Positions 1-6,387 of a DNA stretch of 6,537 nt are shown here, piece after piece. The translations under genes were made by a program, and so were the position numbers. A model generated the notes under the pieces. That model saw only the letters and a program-made list of their open reading frames with translations. It was not told the DNA's origin and ran no database searches. Position 1 is the stretch's first letter. Every line of letters starts with the position of its first letter. Source of the stretch: an uncultured Leptospiraceae bacterium (GTDB taxonomy: Bacteria > Spirochaetota > Leptospiria > Leptospirales > Leptospiraceae); the NCBI GenBank assembly GCA_937924465.1, contig CALDSP010000098.1:1-6537 (forward strand). Reading direction: 5' to 3'.

Positions 1-973
1 TTCAGAAAATGTAATAGAAAGATCAAAAAAAAAATTAATTGAAAACATTCTTAGAAGAAATTAAAGGACAGAAAGTCTAGGATTTCGAAAAGCAAAAGAA
101 TTTTTGTATTTAGGTTATAGACGTGGAATTGTTCCACAAATAGAATCAGTAAAAAAAATTCAAAGAGAAATGATCTTAGAGTTTTATAAGGAAATTTTAG
201 CAAGTCAAAAAGCCATTGTCTTAAGTGGAAATTATAATAAGGACGTTATGCAACAGAAACTAAAAGAAATTTTGGAAATTGAAAACCAAGATTCAAAGTA
301 TCAAAAAGAAGAAATTCCTTTTTCTGAATTGAAGGAAAAATTTTTTAAAAGAACTCAATCTCAAATTTTAATTCAAAAACCTGTCAACCAATCAATGATT
401 TTATACTTTGGAGTAATTCCTCAACACAACCATCCTGACTTTTTTTCTATACAACTTCTGAATTATATCATTGGAGGTGGAGGATTCAATAGCTATTTTA
501 TGCAACAAATCCGATCCAATAAGGGACTTGCTTATTCTGCTTCTAGTTATCCCATTTTTGAAACAAAGCATGGAGTCATTTATTTCTATACTCTTACAAA
601 AAATGAAACTCTAAAAGAAGCCGATGAACTAATTCAAAAAATTCTAAGCTATGAAACATTTTCTAAAATTACAGAAAAAGAACTAGAAGATGCTAAAAAT
701 TCCATCATCAATCAATTTGTATTTTTATTTACAAACAAGCATTCTGTTTTATCTGCTCAACTTGGATTTGAAGAAGATGAAATGCCAGAAAATTATTTAC
801 AAATCTATAGAGATAAAATTAAAGAAGTGACCCTTTCCAATTTAATTCAAGTAGGGAAAGAATATTTTGACAAAACTAAATTAAAAAGAGTTTACATTAG
901 CTCTAAAGAAAACTTAGAAAAATTTTTTCCAAATCAAAAATATTATAATCCAGAAGATCTAATAACGGAGTAA
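1..973 (+). pseudogene. M16 family zinc peptidase, 3' part, interrupted by an in-frame TAA
   Basis: The reading frame from position 2 to the stop at 971-973 encodes the middle and C-terminal half of an M16 (pitrilysin/insulinase superfamily) protein; the 5' end, where the HxxEH zinc site would lie, is outside the window. A TAA at 62-64 splits it. Before the stop the frame reads ...KKKLIENILRRN, and after it RTESLGFRKAKEF, which together match the usual M16 segment (RRN-D-xPxS-x-xFRE...), the stop replacing the residue after RRN. After the stop come the GNYNK strand end of the first domain (about nt 227-241) and the C-terminal-domain signature GGGGFNS...QIRSNKGLAYS (about nt 473-538). The 303 codons after the TAA are open. 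A TTG at 104 could formally start a 289-residue ORF, but it has no Shine-Dalgarno and lies inside the conserved domain, so I reject it as a start. The product would be a periplasmic or envelope peptidase or its inactive partner subunit. A sequencing error is the main alternative to a true pseudogene. Confidence 0.75.
966..969 (+). promoter_or_regulatory. Shine-Dalgarno GGAG for the TTG start at 977
   Basis: GGAG lies inside the last codons of the M16 frame, 7 nt before the TTG at 977. It supports TTG rather than a downstream ATG as the start of the next gene, and it implies translational coupling to the upstream frame. Confidence 0.6.
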
Positions 974-976
974 GAT

Positions 977-1822
977 TTGTTTAAAGAATTAGCTAAATTT
1001 ACACACAGAGGTTATAACTTTGAAGGAATTTCTGAAGGAGGGATCCGCACTTCTGTTGTTTGCTCCAATCTCAATATGATGTTTGATATAGGCAGTCAAC
1101 CTATAAATTATGTTCATATTTTAAATCTTCTCATCACGCATGCTCATTTAGATCATTTCTGTGGACTCCCTTATTTTTTATCGCAACGTTCTTTAAGAAA
1201 TTTAAAACCACCAAACATTTATATACCAAAGGAAATAGAAGAAGACATTCATCAACTTCTTAAGATTTATCAAAAATTAGAAAATTTTGAATACAAATTT
1301 CATTTAATTCCTGTTCCTCAAAATTGTTTTATAGAAGTAACTAAGAACATCTCTCTCAAAGCATTTCCTACAGTGCATAGAATTTTATCACAAGGATATA
1401 CAATTTATGAAAAAACAAAAAAGCTAAAACAAGAATACTTGAACTTAAATAAAAATGAAATTCTTTCACTGCGTTTAAATAATGTAGAATTAACAGAGGA
1501 AAACTATACACCTATCATAAGTTTTTCTGGAGATACACAAATTGAATATGTCCTAGAAAATGAAGATGTTCGAAAGTCTAAAATTCTTTTTTTAGAGTGT
1601 ACTTACTTAGATGAAAAAAGAGATATCCAAAAAGCTAGAAAATGGGGGCACTTACATTTGGATGAAATTATTCAACATGCAAATGTATTTGAAAATGAAA
1701 AAATAGTGCTTATGCACTTTTCAAAAAGATACAGTCCCAAAGAAATAACTGAAATTGTAAATCAAAAGTTACCTAAAGCTTTACAAGAAAAAATAGTCTG
1801 CTTTTTACCATCAAGAAAATAA
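977..1822 (+). CDS. RNase Z-like metallo-beta-lactamase-fold hydrolase (short, plant TRZ1-like form)
   Basis: This 281-residue protein has the RNase Z arrangement of the metallo-beta-lactamase fold. The zinc motif HAHLDH is at residues 55-60, with further predicted metal ligands His134 (in PTVH), Asp186 (in SGDT) and His247 (in MHFSKRY); GHLH at 224-227 fits the conserved GHxH histidine of the family. By recall, the order of blocks (YNFEGIS-EGG near 13-22, FDIG at 36-39, the LKPP segment near 76-79, SQGY at 138-141, a KLK-EY insert near 149-154, ECTYLDE at 207-213) follows the short plant tRNase Z TRZ1 more closely than the roughly 307-residue Bacillus enzyme. The family removes 3' trailers from pre-tRNA in the cytoplasm; that this one does so is inference. 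The TTG start is chosen because family similarity begins about residue 13, before the first internal Met at 34, and GGAG sits at 966-969. The gene starts 3 nt after the M16 stop, suggesting co-transcription. Another MBL-fold phosphodiesterase activity remains possible. Confidence 0.85.
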   Translation: MFKELAKFTHRGYNFEGISEGGIRTSVVCSNLNMMFDIGSQPINYVHILNLLITHAHLDHFCGLPYFLSQRSLRNLKPPNIYIPKEIEEDIHQLLKIYQKLENFEYKFHLIPVPQNCFIEVTKNISLKAFPTVHRILSQGYTIYEKTKKLKQEYLNLNKNEILSLRLNNVELTEENYTPIISFSGDTQIEYVLENEDVRKSKILFLECTYLDEKRDIQKARKWGHLHLDEIIQHANVFENEKIVLMHFSKRYSPKEITEIVNQKLPKALQEKIVCFLPSRK

Positions 1823-1925
1823 ATAATTTCATGAATCATTTCTTTTTAAATTCAATTATAAATCCTTAAAGGGAAAGCTAGATTTTTTCGTAAAAATTCC
1901 GATAAGAAAAAAAGGAAGGTTAGCT
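1823..1925 (+). promoter_or_regulatory. Intergenic leader of rpiB with strong ribosome binding site
   Basis: The 103-nt gap contains a strong purine-rich Shine-Dalgarno, AGGAAGG at 1913-1919, 6 nt before the TTG at 1926; this decides the start. A TATAAA at 1857-1862 could be a -10 element, but there is no convincing -35 about 17 nt upstream, so an internal promoter is only a possibility. I see no stem followed by a T-run, so nothing here clearly ends transcription from the upstream gene. Confidence 0.45.
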
Positions 1926-2363
1926 TTGAAAGAAAAAATAGGGATTGTTTCTGACCACGGAGGATTTGAACTCAAATCCAAACTCATAGAATATTTACAA
2001 ATAAAATATGATGTTCAAGATCAAGGTGTATTTAATGAAACTTCTGTAGATTATCCCGTAGTAGTTGGTTCTGCATGTAAAAAACTTTTAAGTGGTGAGT
2101 TTTCAAACTTGATTGCTTTGTGTGGGACAGGAATTGGAGCCTCCATAGCTGCAAACCGTTTTAAGGGAATTCGTGCTGCTTTATGCCACGATGAATTTAC
2201 CGCAGAAATGAGTAAAAAACACAATAACGCAAACGTCCTTGTCTTAGGAGGGAGGATTTTAGCAAAAGATTTAGCTATTCGAATTATAGAAAAATGGCTT
2301 GCAACCTCATTTGAAGGAGGACGACATGAAAGGCGAACCAAACAGCTAGACGCGTTAAGTTAG
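1926..2363 (+). CDS. rpiB: Ribose-5-phosphate isomerase B
   Basis: This 145-residue cytoplasmic enzyme of the RpiB/LacAB family interconverts ribose 5-phosphate and ribulose 5-phosphate in the non-oxidative pentose phosphate pathway. The sequence shows the N-terminal SDHGGFELK block (residues 9-17), DYP at 42-44, the phosphate/active-site loop CGTGIG at 66-71 with catalytic Cys66 and Thr68, ANRFKGIRAALCHD at 76-89, HNNAN at 99-103 with the predicted acid/base His99, LGGR at 107-110, and the C-terminal FEGGRHERR block (129-137). Length is normal for the family (about 145-150). The TTG start is supported because family similarity begins within the first residues (KIGIVSDHGG) and AGGAAGG precedes it by 6 nt; no upstream ATG in frame is better placed. 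The gene ends 23 nt before the secreted LamG gene, so they are probably co-transcribed, although no functional link is evident. Confidence 0.96.
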   Translation: MKEKIGIVSDHGGFELKSKLIEYLQIKYDVQDQGVFNETSVDYPVVVGSACKKLLSGEFSNLIALCGTGIGASIAANRFKGIRAALCHDEFTAEMSKKHNNANVLVLGGRILAKDLAIRIIEKWLATSFEGGRHERRTKQLDALS

Positions 2364-2386
2364 ATTTTAGTTTTAGGAGAAAATCA

Positions 2387-4066
2387 ATGTTTTCTAAAAT
2401 TTTGAAAAATAATTTTAAATTTATTTTAATCCTCAGCTTTATAAATTTTTTATATGCAGGAGAATTCTCTTTTGGAGACAATCAAACTTATTCACTTAAA
2501 TCACTAACAAAGCAAAAATTAAAACTTGTCAAAGTTGGAAGTAAGTCTCATCGTCTAGAATTAGAACATTCAAAACTGGAGTCCAATGAATTATTTTTAG
2601 ACTTTGAAAACAAATTTGCAAATGATTTAAAAGATAATACAGGAAACTATAAAATTTTTAAATCAGCTTATACAGTTATAGAAGGAGAATCTTTTCAAGG
2701 AAAACGTTATGCGTCATTTACAAATAAAGATAGTCAAATACAAATTTCTACAGATAATGGTAGACTTTTAAGTAAAACAATTATATCAAATCCTTTTTAC
2801 TTTTCTTTTCATATTATGCCCGGAGAGTTAGAGCAAAATTCTAATATATTCCATAAAACTTATATCACAAATGGAAAAAAATATGGAATAGATTGTAGTA
2901 TAGTTTCTAATTACTTAGAAGTTATATTTCATAATTTTTTTTACTTTAACTCTAAGCTAACCTACACTTATAAACTAAAATCTCAAAATCCTTTGCCTTC
3001 CAAAAAATGGACAAATATCTTTATTTCTCTAGAACCAATCACTGGACTGGTAAGGCTTTATGAAAATGGAAAGGAAACAGATCGTTTTTTTGCTTTCAAC
3101 AGTAAAGAAGATAGAACTCCCTTACTTGTTGGTTTTCATCCTAACGATACAAATCCTCTCATCATAGGCAAGTCTTTTTATGGAAAATTGGATAATTTTA
3201 TGATTGGATATGGAACATTTGAAGACATTCAAGTCTTAACAATTCCCTATCAAGAAGTAAAATATCTTGAAGAATACAAATTTCCAAGCCACACCAAAGG
3301 TATAGGAATCTCTAAGGTTTTAAAGACCCCTTACTCTTTTTCAATTCCCCATCGTTTATCTTATGTGGCAAATGTTCCAGATGGTACCTCACTAGAGATT
3401 TTATACCGTTTTTCAGAACTTCCCTTTGAAGAAACAGATAGTAAACCTATATGGAAACATTATGATCCCAAAACTTTTATTGAGGAAAAAAATACTTATT
3501 TCCAATTTTTTCAGTGGAAAGTGATCATGAAATCCAACTATTCTGGAAATCTAACTCCTAGCTTATCTAATCTCACTTTACAGTATACGGAATCTAAACC
3601 ACCTTCTCAACCTTTTGGGTTGAAAGTGAGCAGCTACGACCATGAAAATTTAAAACTTTGTCTTACTTGGAACTCCAACCATGAAAGAGATGTAATCAAT
3701 GGAGGAGGATATCTCATTCATTATGGGGTATCTCCAGAACGTATGGTTTCTACTTTAGAGGTAGATTCTAATCTTAACAAAATTACAGGTTTAAATCAAA
3801 ATGAAAATCTAACTGAAAAATATAATTCTCTAACTTATTGTATTGATAATTCAATCATACAACTCAATTCAGAACGAAGAAAGGAAAAAAATTTACTGTT
3901 CTTTAGAAATGGAATTACTTATTATTTTAAAATAACTGCATATAACAACAAATATCCATGGAATCAAATTTTAGATAAGAATTATTTAGTTGGTTTGGAT
4001 CAAAAAAGTATTCCTTCAGAAGCTATCCATTTCACTTTTCGAAGCAAAGCGAATGAATCGAATTAA
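2387..4066 (+). CDS. Exported LamG-like / fibronectin-III-like protein
   Basis: This 559-residue protein begins with a Sec signal peptide: basic Lys4, Lys7 and Lys11, a hydrophobic core at 12-22, and a likely signal peptidase I site after LYA (Ala24/Gly25). There is no lipobox Cys at that site. Residues about 68-280 look like a LamG/concanavalin-A-like sandwich (LFLDFENKF near 69; KKWTNIFISLE near 206; VRLYENGKE near 222; the closing GKLDNFMIGYGTFED near 266). Residues about 310-400 form another beta-rich region ending in FQWKVIMKS...TPSLSNLTLQY. Residues about 404-552 resemble a fibronectin type III domain (SQPFGLKVSS, LTW, then GITYYFKITAYN near 509). This points to a periplasmic or surface binding protein, ligand unknown. 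ATG with AGGAGA at 2375-2380, 6 nt upstream, makes the start secure. Similar domain mixes occur in Leptospira, but I cannot name an ortholog. Its last 16 codons and stop overlap the opposite-strand gene. Confidence 0.8.
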   Translation: MFSKILKNNFKFILILSFINFLYAGEFSFGDNQTYSLKSLTKQKLKLVKVGSKSHRLELEHSKLESNELFLDFENKFANDLKDNTGNYKIFKSAYTVIEGESFQGKRYASFTNKDSQIQISTDNGRLLSKTIISNPFYFSFHIMPGELEQNSNIFHKTYITNGKKYGIDCSIVSNYLEVIFHNFFYFNSKLTYTYKLKSQNPLPSKKWTNIFISLEPITGLVRLYENGKETDRFFAFNSKEDRTPLLVGFHPNDTNPLIIGKSFYGKLDNFMIGYGTFEDIQVLTIPYQEVKYLEEYKFPSHTKGIGISKVLKTPYSFSIPHRLSYVANVPDGTSLEILYRFSELPFEETDSKPIWKHYDPKTFIEEKNTYFQFFQWKVIMKSNYSGNLTPSLSNLTLQYTESKPPSQPFGLKVSSYDHENLKLCLTWNSNHERDVINGGGYLIHYGVSPERMVSTLEVDSNLNKITGLNQNENLTEKYNSLTYCIDNSIIQLNSERRKEKNLLFFRNGITYYFKITAYNNKYPWNQILDKNYLVGLDQKSIPSEAIHFTFRSKANESN

Positions 4067-4423
4067 TTTTTGATTTTCTAAGTTTTCATTCCAACCAAAA
4101 AACATATCGCAGGTTTTTGTAGCAATAGCCAAATCTAAACTTTCTAGTTCTGCTATATTATACTCTTTTTGGAATGATAAAGCTAGTTTAATATCTTCTA
4201 TAGTAAGTGAGTAGATACTCTCACATAACGTTGAAAGTTCTGAAATAATTTTACTTTCATAATCTTGATTTTTAAAAACTAATCTTTGAACTCCATGTAC
4301 TCCACAAAAAAAACGAGAATCCGTTTTGAGATAGTCTATTAATTTTTCGCTTATTTTCGTTCTAATTTTTTTTTGCTCAAAAATTAAAGCATTTAACAAC
4401 TTAGAACTTAGAAAACACTTCAT
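4016..4423 (-). CDS. Small protein resembling a degenerate PIN domain
   Basis: The product is 135 residues with no signal peptide or membrane segment. I do not recognise a named family with certainty. The layout is PIN-like: a first strand MKCFLSSKLLNALIF where the usual catalytic Asp of the DTN/DSN motif would be, a central helical stretch, then LTIEDIKLALSFQKEYNIAE leading to SLDLAIATKTCDMFFGWN (residues 96-112), which resembles the D-xx-HAA/LAIA...D-xF-xTWN block of VapC-like PIN proteins. Asp97 and Asp106 are present, but the first-strand Asp appears replaced by Ser6/Ser7, so ribonuclease activity is doubtful. No antitoxin-sized gene is adjacent. The gene starts 5 nt after the sulfite reductase stop with only a weak AGAA-type ribosome site, so translation is probably coupled to it. 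Codons 120-135 lie opposite the LamG 3' end. It is real rather than a shadow because 357 nt are free of any other gene. Confidence 0.55.
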   Translation of the reverse strand: MKCFLSSKLLNALIFEQKKIRTKISEKLIDYLKTDSRFFCGVHGVQRLVFKNQDYESKIISELSTLCESIYSLTIEDIKLALSFQKEYNIAELESLDLAIATKTCDMFFGWNENLENQKLIRFIRFASKSEMDSF

Positions 4424-4428
4424 TATTT

Positions 4429-6099
4429 CTATTCAAACAATGCTTTTAATTTTTCTTGAGGAAGAGACTTTATATAATCTCCAAAATCTAATTCAAAATT
4501 TTCTTGTTTCCAAGAAATAAACACTTTTTCTAGTAATTCTGGAATTTGAGAAATAGGCACTTTACTTGCCACTTGAAATCCTACACGAGTTCCTTCTTTG
4601 TTTCCACCTAGGAAAATAGCATATTTTCCACCAACTTGCTGTCCTACAATCCCAATCTCTGCAGAATAAGGTCTGGCACATCCGTTGGGGCAACCTGTCA
4701 TTCTCAAAATAGGAGCTTTTTCATTTAGGTTATGTTTATCAATTACTTTCTGAACTTGTTCTAAAAGACTAGGAAAAAACCTTTCACTTTCAGTTAAAGC
4801 TAGTCCACAAGTAGGAAGGGCTGGACAAGCCAAAGCTCTATCATAAAGTTTACTAGGACTTTTGAAATCTATATTATAAGAAGAAAGGATGTTTTCAATT
4901 TCTTGTTTGTTTGAATTTTGAATATCCATTAAAATTAAATCTTGATCTGGTGTGATTTGTACACTCAACTGAAATTTTTCAATAATATCACGTAACGCTT
5001 TTTTTAAAGGCTTATCTTTTGTATTTTGGATTCTCCCTGCTAAAGTATGAAACCCCAAAGACCAAGTTCCATCCTCTGCTTTCAACCATCCTAAATAACT
5101 AGGAGTATTCCAAACAGGAAGTTCCTTTGGAATAAATCTATACCCTGATCTTTTTTCTACTTCTTCTATAAACCAATCCACACCTTTTTCTGCTAATACA
5201 TATTTTAAACGAGCATGTTTGCGATTCGTTCTATCTCCAAAATCTCTATGAGCCGTTACTACAGCCTCTGCCACAGGAATGAGTCCTTTTTTTGGAATCC
5301 ACCCTAATAGATCAGCAGCCCTTGGAAAGGTTTCTGGTTTGTTATGTGTCATTCCCAAACCACCCCCCGCAAATACAAAGTAACCATCAATTTGATTTCC
5401 CTCTCCAATAGTAGCAGCCAAACCTAAGTCATTGGTGTAAATGTCTATATGGTTGTAACCGACTAGAGTTACTCCGATTTTAAATTTTCTAGGAAGATAA
5501 GTTTTTCCATAAATTGGATCATCTAAATCTTTATTGATTTGCTCTTCCCCTAACCAAACTTCTATATAAGCATTGCTCTTATATTTGAAATGATCTGACA
5601 AAAGTGAACTAACCTCATCTAACAAACTAAGCTCTTTTTTCTTCCATGGATTGATAGCTTGGGTTACGTTACGCACTACATCTCCACACGCTCCCATAGA
5701 GGAAAGATTGATTTGATAAATTTCTTGGATTACTTTTGGAATGTTTTCTTTTTTTAAGTAGTGCAGTTGAATAGACTGTCTTGTTGTTAAACGCAGGGAA
5801 CCATTTCCATATTTTTCTGCTAGATCATCCCAAACTATATATTGCTTTGTGCTCAAACGTCCTCCCGGAATCCTACCCCGAAGCATAAGAGTATATGGTT
5901 TTTCTATATCTTTCCCGTTTGCATCTTTTTGTCTGTCTCTATCTTTTTGTTGGTACATTCCATGAAATTTTAAAATTTGAACATTGTCTTCACAGAAATG
6001 ATCATTCCCATTCTGTAATTCTTCCAAAATAGTTCCACGCAAATGATTTGAATTTGCTTTAATATGCTCTACCTTAGATAACTCTTTTTCTTCTGACAT
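4429..6099 (-). CDS. cysI: Assimilatory sulfite reductase hemoprotein (CysI-type, siroheme/4Fe-4S)
   Basis: This 556-residue cytoplasmic enzyme reduces sulfite to sulfide with six electrons for cysteine synthesis. It has two sulfite/nitrite reductase repeats. The N-terminal NHLRGTI (18-24) and FHGMYQQKDRDRQ (45-57) are typical of CysI. Active-site Arg74 (LRGR), Arg143 (VVRNV), Lys205 and Lys207 (PRKFK) correspond to the known anion-binding Arg83, Arg153, Lys215 and Lys217 of E. coli CysI. The 4Fe-4S/siroheme cysteines are complete: Cys425 and Cys431 (CPALPTC), Cys470 and Cys474 (CPNGC). HRDFGDRTNRKHARLKY (284-300) is the family block before the second repeat. Length is close to E. coli CysI (570). 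No flavoprotein CysJ is next to it in the window, so the electron donor (CysJ elsewhere, or ferredoxin) is unknown. ATG is preceded by AGGAG at 6106-6110 on the opposite strand, 6 nt away. Nitrite reductase is less likely given the CysI-type N-terminus. It leads a two-gene unit with the PIN-like gene. Confidence 0.94.
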   Translation of the reverse strand: MSEEKELSKVEHIKANSNHLRGTILEELQNGNDHFCEDNVQILKFHGMYQQKDRDRQKDANGKDIEKPYTLMLRGRIPGGRLSTKQYIVWDDLAEKYGNGSLRLTTRQSIQLHYLKKENIPKVIQEIYQINLSSMGACGDVVRNVTQAINPWKKKELSLLDEVSSLLSDHFKYKSNAYIEVWLGEEQINKDLDDPIYGKTYLPRKFKIGVTLVGYNHIDIYTNDLGLAATIGEGNQIDGYFVFAGGGLGMTHNKPETFPRAADLLGWIPKKGLIPVAEAVVTAHRDFGDRTNRKHARLKYVLAEKGVDWFIEEVEKRSGYRFIPKELPVWNTPSYLGWLKAEDGTWSLGFHTLAGRIQNTKDKPLKKALRDIIEKFQLSVQITPDQDLILMDIQNSNKQEIENILSSYNIDFKSPSKLYDRALACPALPTCGLALTESERFFPSLLEQVQKVIDKHNLNEKAPILRMTGCPNGCARPYSAEIGIVGQQVGGKYAIFLGGNKEGTRVGFQVASKVPISQIPELLEKVFISWKQENFELDFGDYIKSLPQEKLKALFE

Positions 6100-6132
6100 T
6101 TTTTGCTCCTCTCTATGATTTTTTCACCCTCT

Positions 6133-6154
6133 TTTATATTGAATTTTTTGTCAA
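6133..6154 (-). promoter_or_regulatory. Candidate promoter elements upstream of the sulfite reductase gene
   Basis: Reading on the minus strand, a perfect TTGACA (6154-6149) is followed by TATAAA (6138-6133), but only 10 nt separate them instead of about 17. They cannot be a standard sigma-70 pair. Either box may belong to a promoter whose partner is weak. The location, 34-55 nt before the ATG, is right for a promoter. Confidence 0.3.
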
Positions 6155-6181
6155 CTAAATTGGAGGATTGAAAAAGAAGTA

Positions 6182-6198
6182 AACATAAAAAATATGTT
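6182..6198. promoter_or_regulatory. Dyad AACATA-N5-TATGTT, possible operator
   Basis: A perfect 6-bp inverted repeat with a 5-nt A spacer lies about 85-100 nt upstream of the sulfite reductase ATG and about 90 nt before the -35 box that faces the Rpn gene. Its symmetric form and position between divergent genes fit a dimeric regulator site. It is not followed by a T-run on either strand, so it is not a terminator. In such AT-rich DNA a chance match is quite possible. Confidence 0.25.
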
Positions 6199-6285
6199 AA
6201 AAAAACTCAATTGAAAAGTTTTATAGTATTGCAATTGATTTTGCTTTGAGTAACTTTCCAAGGTTTAAATAAGGATTCAAAAATC

Positions 6286-6314
6286 TTTACAATCAACAGA
6301 ATTCAAACGATAAT
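6286..6314 (+). promoter_or_regulatory. Sigma-70-type promoter for the Rpn-family gene
   Basis: TTTACA at 6286-6291 and GATAAT at 6309-6314 each match the sigma-70 consensus at five of six bases and are separated by exactly 17 nt. Transcription would begin near 6321, giving a leader of about 65 nt before the GTG at 6388. This is the best promoter match I see in the window. Confidence 0.55.
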
Positions 6315-6330
6315 AAACAAAAACTTATAG

Positions 6331-6344
6331 AATAAATATTTATT
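6331..6344. repeat. Perfect 14-bp AT palindrome in the Rpn leader
   Basis: AATAAATATTTATT reads the same on both strands and is followed by a run of T (6345-6348). It sits about 10 nt after the predicted transcription start of the Rpn gene. It could be an operator or a weak hairpin, but its lack of G/C pairs makes a stable RNA terminator unlikely. Confidence 0.4.
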
Positions 6345-6387
6345 TTTTCTTTACAAAAACTATTTTTACTTGAATCTAACTAGTACC

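Noticed and set aside
104..973. A separate 289-residue gene starting at TTG 104
   Set aside because: There is no ribosome site before it, and recognisable M16 sequence continues upstream in the same frame across the TAA, so it is the remainder of a broken gene rather than a gene of its own.
1857..1862. TATAAA as a -10 box for rpiB
   Set aside because: No credible -35 is found about 17 nt upstream, and TATAAA is common in DNA this AT-rich; noted only as a possibility.
2051..2341. 96-codon open frame on the minus strand inside rpiB
   Set aside because: It is antisense to the highly conserved RpiB frame, has no recognisable domain, and is a shadow.
2284..2481. 65-codon open frame on the minus strand across the rpiB-LamG junction
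   Set aside because: It overlaps the 3' end of rpiB and the signal peptide of the LamG gene; the composition is explained by those frames.
4038..4078. Possible terminator: TTCGA...TCGAA stem followed by T-rich sequence
   Set aside because: The stem is only 5 bp with a 15-nt loop and the T-run is broken; it lies in overlapping coding sequence and is too weak to call.
4016..4423. A complete VapC toxin-antitoxin pair
   Set aside because: There is no antitoxin gene on either side (the neighbours are sulfite reductase and the LamG gene), and the first-strand catalytic Asp seems absent.
6205..6240. Two CAATTG palindromes (6208-6213 and 6232-6237), 24 bp apart
   Set aside because: Six-base AT-rich palindromes are expected by chance here and the flanks do not match each other.
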